DNA of 10,347 nucleotides, from assembly GCA_005779435.1 (NCBI GenBank), contig SXJH01000094.1, positions 1-10,347 on the forward strand, in the 5' to 3' direction. Under the pieces are notes generated by a model that was not told where the DNA came from, ran no database searches, and worked only from the letters and a program-made list of their open reading frames with translations. The DNA comes from Nitrosomonas sp. (GTDB taxonomy: Bacteria; Pseudomonadota; Gammaproteobacteria; Burkholderiales; Nitrosomonadaceae). Shown here piece by piece: positions 1 to 6,678 of the stretch. Within the stretch, counting starts at the first letter, position 1. Every line of letters starts with the position of its first letter. A program made the translations under genes and the position numbers.

Positions 1-291
1 ATTGAGGTCGCTGTCGTAAAACCAGACTTGCGTGCCGTCGCCGACGATCAGTTGCTGATAGGGGTTTTCGTAGCTCCAGCGGAATTTCTCAGGTCGCTCG
101 AATTGCATCATGCCTTTGGATTCTTGCACGATGCGCGCATTGCGGTCGTACAGCGTTTGCTCGAAGTTGGCGCGCACGGTGCGCGTTTCCTGGATGAATT
201 TTTTTAGACTGTCTATCGCGGCAGCCTCGACGGCAGCGGGCAGTAAACTGCCCAGCAATAAATAAAGCAGGGGGCGGCTTAATCGAAGCAT
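1..291 (-). CDS. lolA: Outer-membrane lipoprotein carrier protein LolA (partial, N-terminal 97 residues)
   Basis: LolA is the periplasmic chaperone that takes lipoproteins released by LolCDE across the periplasm to LolB in the outer membrane. The visible part starts with a typical signal peptide: MLRLSRP, a leucine-rich core, then a small-residue cleavage region (VEAAA) at about residues 21-25. The mature start IDSLKKFIQETRTVRANFEQ is the typical LolA opening, with the family pattern of FEQ followed by GxMxFERPEKFRWSYENPY and GDGTQVWFYDSDLN. The ATG at 291 has an AAAAGGAA ribosome binding site (plus-strand 296-303) a few bases upstream. The gene runs off the left edge, so roughly half of the usual ~200 residues is missing from view. 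It lies 36 bp downstream of ftsK on the same strand with no obvious terminator between, so co-transcription is likely. The ftsK-lolA order is common in proteobacteria. Confidence 0.93.
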   Translation of the reverse strand, partial: MLRLSRPLLYLLLGSLLPAAVEAAAIDSLKKFIQETRTVRANFEQTLYDRNARIVQESKGMMQFERPEKFRWSYENPYQQLIVGDGTQVWFYDSDLN

Positions 292-327
292 GATGTTCCT
301 TTTATGAAGAAAAGATTGGCAATCGGT

Positions 328-2628
328 TTATTCGTTGCGTGCGGGTGCCAATACTTCCCGGTTGCCGTTGCTTTGCATCGACGAAACCAATCCGGCGCGT
401 TCCATGTCCTCAATGAGACGGGCTGCGCGATTATAGCCGATACGTAAATTCCGTTGCACCAGAGAGATCGATGCGCGGCGGGTTTTTACGACGATGGCAA
501 CGGCTTCGTCGTACAAGGGGTCGGTTTCACCTTCTCCTGTTTTCTTGGATTCAAGCGAACCGTTGCCGTCGTTTTCGTCTTCGCCTGTTTGCAGAATTTC
601 TTCGATGTAATCCGGTTCGCCGAGCTGTTTCAGATATTCAACGACTTTGTGTACTTCGTGATCGGCCACGAATGCGCCATGAATTCGTTGCGGATAGCCG
701 CTGCCCGGCGGTAAATACAGCATATCGCCTTGTCCCAGCAAAGCTTCGGCACCCATTTGGTCGAGAATGGTGCGCGAATCGATTTTGCTGGAAACCTGAA
801 ACGCAATGCGCGTTGGAATGTTCGCTTTAATCAGGCCGGTGATGACATCGACCGAAGGCCGTTGTGTGGCGAGCAGCAGATGTATGCCGGATGCGCGAGC
901 TTTTTGCGCCAAGCGGGCAATCAAGTGCTCGACTTTCTTGCCCGCAACCATCATCAAGTCCGCCAATTCGTCGATCACCACTACAATCAGCGGCAGCTCT
1001 TGCAGGTATTCCGGCGCTTCTTCCGGCGGTGCGAGCGGGTTGGCAATGGGATCTTCATTTTTGATCGCATCGCGGATTTTTTGATTGTAGCCGCCGAGAT
1101 TGCGCACGCCCAATGCCGACATCAGTTTGTAACGCCGCTCCATTTCTGCAACGCACCATCGCAACGCGCTTTCAGCATCGCGCATATCCGTGACAACCGG
1201 CGTCAACAAATGCGGGATACCCTCGTAGACCGACAACTCCAGCATTTTGGGGTCGATCAGGATCAAACGGATTTGTTCCGCCGTGGCTTTATAGACCAGG
1301 CTTAGAATCACGGCGTTGATCGCCACCGATTTGCCCGATCCGGTTGTGCCTGCCACCAAGGCGTGCGGCATTTTTGCCAGATCCGAAACAATCGGACGCC
1401 CGCTGATGTCTTTGCCTAATGCAATGGTCAGCGGCGATGCGGAATCCGCATATACTTGCGAACTGAGGATTTCCTGCAAGCGCACGATTTGCCGTTTGGG
1501 ATTGGGGATTTCCAGGCCCATGCTGGTTTTTCCAGGAATGGTTTCGACCACGCGAATGCTGGCAACCGATAACGCGCGCGCCAAATCCTTGATCAAGTTG
1601 ATGACTTGATTGCCCTTGACGCCGACTGCGGGTTCGATTTCATAGCGCGTAATAACCGGCCCTGGAAACGCAGCCATTACAGTCACGTCGACGCCGAATT
1701 CCTTCAGCTTGCGCTCGATCAGTCGCGACGTGAATTCGATGGTTTCTTTGGAGAGCACTGCGAAATCTTTTTCCGGCGAGTCTAGCAAGTGCAATGGCGG
1801 CAGCAGTGAATCCGGCAAATCCGAAAACAATGGCGCTTGTTTTTCCTTGATCACGCGCTGAGATTTGACGATAGTCGCTGCTGGCGGCTCGATATGTATT
1901 GCCGGATTGCTTTCGATGCGTTTTTTTTCAAATTCGATGGTTTTTTCGCGCACGCGCGAAGCAATTAAACCCGCAAGCTTGTCCTGCCGCATTTCCCAAG
2001 CATTCTTAAGCCACAGCAACGAGTTTTCGACGCTCTCGCCGATTCTCTCCACAAAACGTATCCACGACAAACCGGTGAATTGACTGAAGCCGATTGCGAT
2101 AAGAATCAGCAACGTCAGCGTCGCCCCCGTAAAACCAAGCACTTGAGAGAAATAATGGCCGATGGTATTGCCCAGCATGCCGCCCGGCGTCAGCGGCAAC
2201 ACAATCTTGAGGGTATAAAATCGCAGCGCTTCCAATCCGCTGCTGGCGGCCAGCAATAATAAAAAACCGCCCAGCGATAGCAGCAGGGAATGACGATCGA
2301 AGATGCCGGTGCTGTCGATGCGGCGATAACTCCACGTGATCGCGGACAAAAAGAAAGCAACCCACCACCAAGCCGATGCGCCGAACAAATACAACAGGAA
2401 ATCCGCCGCCCATGCGCCGATATGCCCGCCGGCATTGCGAATTTGATCCGAATCGCCGCTGTGCGACCAACCGGCATCGCCTTGATCGTAGGTGAAAAAA
2501 ATCATGACCAAGTACAGTGCTGCGCCTATCCAGACCAGCAAGCCGGATTCGCGCAGCAATCGAAGCACTCTCGGGGAAAAAGACTGGCCGCCCGATTTCC
2601 TGGCCATTGGTTTGTTGATTAAACTCAT
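328..2628 (-). CDS. ftsK: DNA translocase FtsK
   Basis: FtsK is a septum-anchored, ATP-driven motor that pumps chromosome ends to the division site and activates XerCD recombination at dif. The protein is 766 residues. The N-terminus has about four hydrophobic segments (roughly residues 28-46, 72-98, 113-130 and 166-185), matching the FtsK membrane domain. A short charged linker follows (about 210-290). The motor has Walker A GTTGSGKS at 427-434 and Walker B LIVVVIDE at 547-554, followed by the conserved LLLATQRPS region near 584-592. A winged-helix gamma domain at about 702-765 (DPLYDEAV, RRASISLVQR, YNRAARLIEDME) reads KOPS polarity sequences. E. coli FtsK is far longer (about 1330 residues) because of its linker; this length matches the short-linker form common in other bacteria. 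The start at MSLINKP has no clear Shine-Dalgarno sequence, and Met8 (MARKSGG) is an alternative. All key motor motifs are intact. Confidence 0.97.
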   Translation of the reverse strand: MSLINKPMARKSGGQSFSPRVLRLLRESGLLVWIGAALYLVMIFFTYDQGDAGWSHSGDSDQIRNAGGHIGAWAADFLLYLFGASAWWWVAFFLSAITWSYRRIDSTGIFDRHSLLLSLGGFLLLLAASSGLEALRFYTLKIVLPLTPGGMLGNTIGHYFSQVLGFTGATLTLLILIAIGFSQFTGLSWIRFVERIGESVENSLLWLKNAWEMRQDKLAGLIASRVREKTIEFEKKRIESNPAIHIEPPAATIVKSQRVIKEKQAPLFSDLPDSLLPPLHLLDSPEKDFAVLSKETIEFTSRLIERKLKEFGVDVTVMAAFPGPVITRYEIEPAVGVKGNQVINLIKDLARALSVASIRVVETIPGKTSMGLEIPNPKRQIVRLQEILSSQVYADSASPLTIALGKDISGRPIVSDLAKMPHALVAGTTGSGKSVAINAVILSLVYKATAEQIRLILIDPKMLELSVYEGIPHLLTPVVTDMRDAESALRWCVAEMERRYKLMSALGVRNLGGYNQKIRDAIKNEDPIANPLAPPEEAPEYLQELPLIVVVIDELADLMMVAGKKVEHLIARLAQKARASGIHLLLATQRPSVDVITGLIKANIPTRIAFQVSSKIDSRTILDQMGAEALLGQGDMLYLPPGSGYPQRIHGAFVADHEVHKVVEYLKQLGEPDYIEEILQTGEDENDGNGSLESKKTGEGETDPLYDEAVAIVVKTRRASISLVQRNLRIGYNRAARLIEDMERAGLVSSMQSNGNREVLAPARNE

Positions 2629-2670
2629 TGGTAATTCAGCAGCGAAGGCTTGGAAAGATGGATACGCTGA

Positions 2671-2676
2671 ATTATA
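2671..2676 (-). promoter_or_regulatory. Candidate -10 box upstream of ftsK
   Basis: The minus strand reads TATAAT here, a perfect sigma70 -10 hexamer, ending 42 bp before the ftsK ATG. No good -35 hexamer lies 16-18 bp upstream; the best candidates are A-rich and poor. It is therefore a plausible but incomplete promoter. Confidence 0.35.
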
Positions 2677-2753
2677 TAAGAGAATCCGAAGTAATTTCTT
2701 TATTTACATGAGCAAATGGATCTAATTGCTTTGCAAATAAAGATAATTTCTAA

Positions 2754-2789
2754 GGAGATGCTGATTGATTGGCTGTGCGAGCGGATCGC
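2754..2789. repeat. Solo end of the 143-bp MITE found at 7927-8069
   Basis: These 36 bases match the left end of the element at 7927-7962 at 31 of 36 positions. All five differences are transitions, and the shared core reads TTGGCTGT then CGAGCG. Similarity stops after 2789. No partner end and no target duplication were found nearby, so this looks like a decayed or truncated copy. It lies between ftsK and the end of the GGDEF-like gene. Confidence 0.6.
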
Positions 2790-2820
2790 TTCTAATTTGA
2801 TGCCGAAACCGCAGTGAAGA

Positions 2821-3705
2821 TTAACCGGAGCGCGAGCGTAATAAAATTGCCGCCACCGGCGGTTTATCCTTGTTCGCAACCTGCGGCAGGGTTGCTACAG
2901 CGGTTTCTCCGTTGGATTTTGCAACCGAGAGCGCATTGCTTGCCCGTTCAAACAGTGCCGCAATATCGTCGGTTTTGTCCAGCGCGGCAATACCGATTTT
3001 AATAGCGCCCGGAGCCTGTTTGCTTTGTTTTGCGCCGATTTGCTTGCGGATGATTTCGCATACCGATTTCGATTCGGCCAAGCTGGTTTCGGTAAAAACG
3101 ATCGCGAATGTATCGCGATTAATGCTGTAGGGAAAATCGGTTGCCCTGATGTTTGCTCTGATTTCTTGTGCGATCTTGTTTATTATGCTTTGGTTTTGAA
3201 TTTCAACGATCGCCAGCGATAATTGGCGCTCGTATCGTCTGCATCGCTGAATTTCGCCGCTTAATTCGGTCTCAAAAGCTTGTTTGTTCTTAAAATCGGT
3301 AATAGGGTCGACCAATGCTCGATTCATTAAAGCTGCAATATCGATATGCGCTCTTTTGATCTTGATCACCATTGCTGCAGCGCAAACGATCAACATCAAT
3401 GTGAGCGCCCGGTTAATAATCACGGTATGAAACGGCGCTTCTATGCCGGACGACAGAAAATATCCGGCGATAGTAAATACGAATCCCAGCATCGCAATAG
3501 CATAAGTCGAACCGATGCCGCCGACCCAAAGGGTTGCGAATATGACGAGCGCATAAGGTGCGCCGGCGGCGACGCCGAGCGGCAAATGCAAATCGATGAC
3601 AAAAATAAAAAGCGTCGAAGCCAGAACAACCAGGCAGTTCGCATGCGCAAAACATTCTCTCAAAATAAGTCTTAAGGTAGGAACAGTATTGATTAGATAT
3701 TGCAT
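2821..3705 (-). CDS. Membrane protein with degenerate GGDEF domain
   Basis: The protein is 294 residues. The N-terminal half has about four membrane segments (roughly 22-40, 48-62, 64-83 and 97-114) and the string LPLGVAAGAPYALVI, a pattern I recognise from membrane sensor modules of histidine kinases and GGDEF proteins. The C-terminal half is a GGDEF fold: DPITDFKNKQAF at 133-144 is the usual family opening (DxLTGLxNRRxF). The signature site that should be GGDEF or GGEEF reads NRDTF (196-200). About 13 residues that normally hold the metal- and substrate-binding Asp/Asn residues are missing after residue 170. Diguanylate cyclase activity is therefore very unlikely. An RxxD motif (RATD, 187-190) sits exactly five residues before the signature, the spacing of the c-di-GMP inhibitory site in PleD. 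The protein may bind c-di-GMP as a receptor; that role is inferred. The ATG at 3705 has only a weak ribosome binding site. Confidence 0.82.
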   Translation of the reverse strand: MQYLINTVPTLRLILRECFAHANCLVVLASTLFIFVIDLHLPLGVAAGAPYALVIFATLWVGGIGSTYAIAMLGFVFTIAGYFLSSGIEAPFHTVIINRALTLMLIVCAAAMVIKIKRAHIDIAALMNRALVDPITDFKNKQAFETELSGEIQRCRRYERQLSLAIVEIQNQSIINKIAQEIRANIRATDFPYSINRDTFAIVFTETSLAESKSVCEIIRKQIGAKQSKQAPGAIKIGIAALDKTDDIAALFERASNALSVAKSNGETAVATLPQVANKDKPPVAAILLRSRSG

Positions 3706-3879
3706 CGGCTTAATGTGATCTGAGATAAGTTGGAAATAAATATTCCCTGCCGTTACGGATTGTTAGAGTCCAATCTTTAGCAGGTCATAAAACCATTCGT
3801 GTTGCCTTCATGTCATGTGTAACTCGTGCTTTTTGCATGCCTTTCTTTGTGCGGCGGTAATTTACAAAGCGGGGAAGTT

Positions 3880-4371
3880 TTAGTTTTCGAGCCTGACAAT
3901 GCGCGTTCCCGCCAATCGATCGTGAAGAAATTGATGATCGCGATCGAATATTGCCCAAAGAAATCCAAAACCAAAAAAAACAAAACTGATGAGTATCAGA
4001 TGCAGTTTATTGACGAATTCAAACGGAACCGCATAATCTATAATCGCAAAAGATATTATACCGATTAATGTACAGAGGTAACGCAAAATGGCAATTTTTT
4101 TCGTCAAATTGCCGCCATCCGCAGTCACGATGCGCATTTTCCATGTTTGCATGGCAAGCGTTTGTCCGCCGTGCGTCCAGTACCACGTGTAATAATATCC
4201 CATCACAACAAATAAGTAGAACTGAAACAGCGGCTTAAAGTAATCCGCCTGCGTATCGCGAACGACTAAGTGGAATATGAGGCTTGCGACAAATAAGACA
4301 GCGGTAAGAATGAGCGACTCATAAACCAAGCAGATGGCTTTTCGTTTCAAAGTGGGTGATGTAAATGTCAT
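3880..4371 (-). CDS. RDD family membrane protein
   Basis: This is a 163-residue inner-membrane protein with about four hydrophobic segments (roughly 15-36, 47-60, 95-112 and 122-141). The RDD family is recognised from its opening, TLKRKAICLVYESLIL, where the family's first Asp is replaced by Glu, and from its ending, FDRDHQFLHDRLAGTRIV, which fits the conserved HDxxAGTxVV tail. A GGQTLAMQTWKMRIV stretch at 68-82 matches the family's typical GxTxGKxxxxxRVV motif. The exact function of most RDD proteins is unknown; transport roles have been proposed for some. The ATG at 4371 lacks an evident Shine-Dalgarno sequence. It is transcribed away from the tonB operon, and its upstream region is shared with that operon's Fur-like site. 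The 174 bp between it and the GGDEF-like gene hold no gene that I can see. Confidence 0.8.
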   Translation of the reverse strand: MTFTSPTLKRKAICLVYESLILTAVLFVASLIFHLVVRDTQADYFKPLFQFYLFVVMGYYYTWYWTHGGQTLAMQTWKMRIVTADGGNLTKKIAILRYLCTLIGIISFAIIDYAVPFEFVNKLHLILISFVFFGFGFLWAIFDRDHQFLHDRLAGTRIVRLEN

Positions 4372-4446
4372 TTTGGGTTCTGGGCCGGGGAATCTTGCCG
4401 ATTATGCAGCGTTTTCTTAGAAAATTGCTCAAAGCGCCACTACTGA

Positions 4447-4475
4447 TTGATAATTATTATCGTTTACGCTATTAT
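4447..4475 (+). promoter_or_regulatory. Sigma70-type promoter of the tonB-exbB-exbD operon
   Basis: TTGATA (4447-4452) and TATTAT (4470-4475) are separated by exactly 17 bp, and each differs from consensus at one base. The predicted transcription start is near 4482, giving a leader of about 145 nt before the tonB ATG. The Fur-like palindrome overlaps the -35 box and spacer, where binding would block RNA polymerase. Confidence 0.7.
4448..4462. promoter_or_regulatory. Fur box-like operator
   Basis: The core GATAAT-T-ATTATC (4449-4461) is a perfect 6-1-6 palindrome. The extended TGATAAT-T-ATTATCG matches the 7-1-7 Fur half-site model (TGATAATNATTATCA) with one mismatch. Its place over the promoter of a TonB-ExbBD operon fits iron-dependent repression by Fur-Fe2+. 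The site could also affect the divergent RDD gene. Confidence 0.72.
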
Positions 4476-4487
4476 AACCAATTCGTC

Positions 4488-4517
4488 ATTGGTGCGGTCG
4501 GTATTGGTCAAGTCGGT
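4488..4517. repeat. Two-copy 15-bp tandem repeat in the tonB leader
   Basis: ATTGGTGCGGTCGGT (4488-4502) is followed directly by ATTGGTCAAGTCGGT (4503-4517), 12 of 15 identical, with the three differences adjacent. It lies just after the predicted transcription start, so it would be in the 5' end of the mRNA. Confidence 0.55.
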
Positions 4518-4626
4518 TGGCAATCGTTGCGCGATCGCCGCTTGTGCCGGTGCAAACAAAATATCGTCGGCGGTATCCGATCCTTTTAAATTAAGTAAAT
4601 TAAGCGTCAGGATTTGTTGCTCTGTA

Positions 4627-5328
4627 ATGCAGTCATTGGCACGTAAAAATATTGGGTATCTGAAACAAAAGCAGCATTTTATCTCATTGCCCGGATTGTT
4701 GTTCGTTCTTGTGGTGCATGCGGCATTATTTTATTTTTTATGGAATCAGCGGCTGATCCCGGCGCCGGACCGGATGGTTACCTTATTTGCCGAATTGATA
4801 TCGGCACCTCCTCCGGCAACACCAAAACCGGTATCAGAACCGGTTCCGGCAAAACTGCAACCGGCCAAAAAACCCGAAACAAAACCCAAACAAGAACGCC
4901 TCGTAACCAAAGCGCCGGTTACCCAAAAACAGGAACAAACCGCGCCATTGCCGCAACCGTCCCCGACACCTGTCGCCGAAGCGGCGAAAGAGCCGGCAGT
5001 TGCCGCAGCGCCGCCGACGCAATTGCCGATAGAGCCCGTCAAGTTATCTTCCGAATTGTCGGTTTCCTGCCCGAAATTGACGTCGCCAGAATACCCGGCA
5101 ATCTCCCGCCGCATGGGCGAAGAGGGCAAATTGGTGTTGCGCGTGGAACTGGATGAGCAAGGGCGGATCGCCGCCGCGAAAGTCATCAACAGCAGCGGTT
5201 ACGAACGGCTTGATAATGCGGCATTGGCCGCAGTTAAGAACTGGCAATGCAATCCGTCGTTGCGCGATGGCCAACCGGTTCGGGCAGTGGCGTTACAACC
5301 CTTTAATTTTGTATTGCAAGGAAATTAA
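4627..5328 (+). CDS. tonB: Energy transducer TonB
   Basis: TonB carries energy from the ExbB-ExbD proton motor across the periplasm to TonB-dependent outer-membrane receptors. The protein is 233 residues. One membrane anchor spans about 20-39 (LPGLLFVLVVHAALFYFLW). It contains a His (H31) at the place of the essential transmembrane His of E. coli TonB. A Pro/Lys/Ala-rich periplasmic spacer covers about 59-137. The C-terminal TonB domain (about 145-233) shows PEYPAISRRMGEEGKLVLRV, SSGYERLDNAAL and AVKNWQC. The reading frame is open upstream to 4447, but a start there would overlap the promoter and lacks TonB character. The ATG at 4627 places the anchor at the usual distance from the N-terminus, though its ribosome binding site is weak. 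Two cysteines (148 and 208) flank the C-terminal domain and could form a disulfide. It is first in the operon, with exbB 3 bp downstream. Confidence 0.93.
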   Translation: MQSLARKNIGYLKQKQHFISLPGLLFVLVVHAALFYFLWNQRLIPAPDRMVTLFAELISAPPPATPKPVSEPVPAKLQPAKKPETKPKQERLVTKAPVTQKQEQTAPLPQPSPTPVAEAAKEPAVAAAPPTQLPIEPVKLSSELSVSCPKLTSPEYPAISRRMGEEGKLVLRVELDEQGRIAAAKVINSSGYERLDNAALAAVKNWQCNPSLRDGQPVRAVALQPFNFVLQGN

Positions 5329-5331
5329 ACC

Positions 5332-6090
5332 ATGGAACAAGGACTCGGTTTTTCTCATTTTCTCGATCAGATAGACGGTGTCGGCATCAGTGTGCTGGTG
5401 CTGCTATTGTCGTTATCGGTCGCGAGCTGGTACCTGATCATCACCAAAAGCATCGCTAACCTGATTGCCAAACGCCGCGCGGAAGCTTTTTTGAAACATT
5501 TTTGGAGCTTCGATTCGTTGCATGCGGTCAATATCGAATTCAAAAATGCAGCACCGGACAATGCATTTGCCGAACTGGCCAAGCTCGGCATCGACGCCGC
5601 CGCCGATTCCAAAATTCACAGCTCGTATAAACTGGCCGCTGCGGGCGGTACCAGCGAGTTCCTGACCCGCACGCTGCGCAACGGCATCGATCAGGAAGCC
5701 ACGCGCGTGGAAAACGGCCTGACGCTGATCGCCACGGCAGGCTCGGCAGCGCCTTACATCGGATTGTTCGGCACCGTATGGGGCATTTACCATGCGCTGA
5801 TTCAGATCGGACTCTCCGGGCAGGGCACGCTGGACAAAGTGGCGGGCCCGGTCGGCGAAGCGTTGATTATGACGGCATTGGGATTGGCGGTAGCGATTCC
5901 CGCCGTATTGGCCTACAACACGTTCGTGCGTCGCAACCGCATCTGGCTGGCGCAACTGGAAGCCTTCGCGCACGATTTGTTCATTCTGATTACTGTCGGC
6001 GATACCGGCGATACACCGAACGATAAACGGCAACCCTCAATCGCAGCAGTATCCGATGCAATCGATCAAACCGGCGGAGGGCAATCGTAA
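5332..6090 (+). CDS. exbB: Biopolymer transport protein ExbB
   Basis: ExbB forms the pentameric inner-membrane stator that, with ExbD, turns proton flow into TonB movement. The protein is 252 residues with three membrane segments (about 17-38, 130-155 and 174-196) and a large cytoplasmic loop between the first two. The MotA/TolQ/ExbB domain shows AAPYIGLFGTVWGIYHAL and GPVGEALIMTALGLAVAIPAV. Thr148, Glu176 and Thr181 lie in these motifs at the same numbers as the functional residues of E. coli ExbB. The ATG has a good ribosome binding site, AAGGAA at 5318-5323, with 8 nt spacing. TolQ is a close relative, but the TonB and ExbD neighbours and the Fur-like site favour ExbB. The stop overlaps the exbD start (TAATG). 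Confidence 0.94.
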   Translation: MEQGLGFSHFLDQIDGVGISVLVLLLSLSVASWYLIITKSIANLIAKRRAEAFLKHFWSFDSLHAVNIEFKNAAPDNAFAELAKLGIDAAADSKIHSSYKLAAAGGTSEFLTRTLRNGIDQEATRVENGLTLIATAGSAAPYIGLFGTVWGIYHALIQIGLSGQGTLDKVAGPVGEALIMTALGLAVAIPAVLAYNTFVRRNRIWLAQLEAFAHDLFILITVGDTGDTPNDKRQPSIAAVSDAIDQTGGGQS

Positions 6091-6509
6091 TGGCTTTCGG
6101 AAGCATGCACGACAACGGCCGTCAGGCGCCAATGTCCGAAATAAACGTGGTGCCGCTGGTCGACGTGATGCTGGTGTTGTTGATAATCTTCATTATCACC
6201 GCGCCGCTGCTGACGCACTCGGTCAAAATCGATTTGCCTAAAGCGGAAAACACGCCCAATTTGACGCAGCCCGAGCATGTCGAATTGGCCATTCGCGCCG
6301 ACGGCAGCCTGTTCTGGAACGGCGAGCCCATAATACAAGCAATGCTGACGGCTCGATTCAGCTCCGCCGTTGCTAAATCGCCGCAAACGGAATTGCACAT
6401 CCGCGCGGATAAGCTGGCGCACTACGAACATGTCGCGAAAGCAATGAGTATCGCGTCTAAAGCCGGTATCACGAAAATCGGTTTTATTACGGATCCTTCG
6501 GAGCAATAA
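6090..6509 (+). CDS. exbD: Biopolymer transport protein ExbD
   Basis: ExbD sits inside the ExbB pentamer and carries the proton-accepting Asp. The protein is 139 residues: a short cytoplasmic N-terminus, one membrane segment (about 20-42) and a periplasmic domain. The motif MSEINVVPLVDVMLVLLIIF contains Asp25, the essential Asp and the same number as in E. coli ExbD. The start overlaps the exbB stop by one base, with GGAGGG at 6076-6081 as ribosome binding site (8 nt spacing), which suggests translational coupling. TolR is the alternative name for the fold, but the operon context argues for ExbD. A MITE begins at the base after the stop codon, and the stop itself is part of the target duplication. 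Confidence 0.94.
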   Translation: MAFGSMHDNGRQAPMSEINVVPLVDVMLVLLIIFIITAPLLTHSVKIDLPKAENTPNLTQPEHVELAIRADGSLFWNGEPIIQAMLTARFSSAVAKSPQTELHIRADKLAHYEHVAKAMSIASKAGITKIGFITDPSEQ

Positions 6510-6650
6510 GGGTATCTCTAAAAAATCATATTTTGTTACAATACTTCGTTGCTCACAAAAAATATTTCCTTACATATCAATCATATGCTTCGTCAATATT
6601 TTTTGTTCTCGCCTCGTCTTGTTTAAAACTCTGAATTTTTAGAGATGCCC
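6510..6650. mobile_element. 141-bp MITE with 15-bp terminal inverted repeats and 4-bp target duplication
   Basis: The left end GGGTATCTCTAAAAA (6510-6524) and the reverse complement of the right end GGGCATCTCTAAAAA (6636-6650) match at 14 of 15 bases. The element is flanked by ATAA on both sides (6506-6509 and 6651-6654), as expected for a target-site duplication. Inside, a perfect 12-bp inverted repeat (ACAAAAAATATT at 6555-6566 with its complement at 6595-6606) can form a hairpin. There is no coding capacity. The ends look like those of IS5-family-type insertion sequences, but that family assignment is a guess. It lies between convergent exbD and the HD-GYP gene and could act as a transcript end for either. 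Confidence 0.85.
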
Positions 6651-6678
6651 ATAACAAAAAAACGCCGCGATATTTGAA

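Noticed and set aside
2006..2470. Minus-strand open frames inside the ftsK membrane-domain region
   Set aside because: They overlap ftsK completely in other frames, have Arg/Cys-rich composition and no recognisable domain; ftsK itself is intact here.
3844..3869. Inverted repeat CTTTGT...ACAAAG between the GGDEF-like and RDD genes
   Set aside because: The stem is only 6 bp with a long loop and no T run on either strand, so it is not a convincing terminator or operator.
4447..4626. A 60-residue N-terminal extension of TonB starting at 4447
   Set aside because: The start would lie inside the -35 box of the operon promoter, the extension has no TonB character, and the 4627 start gives the normal anchor position.
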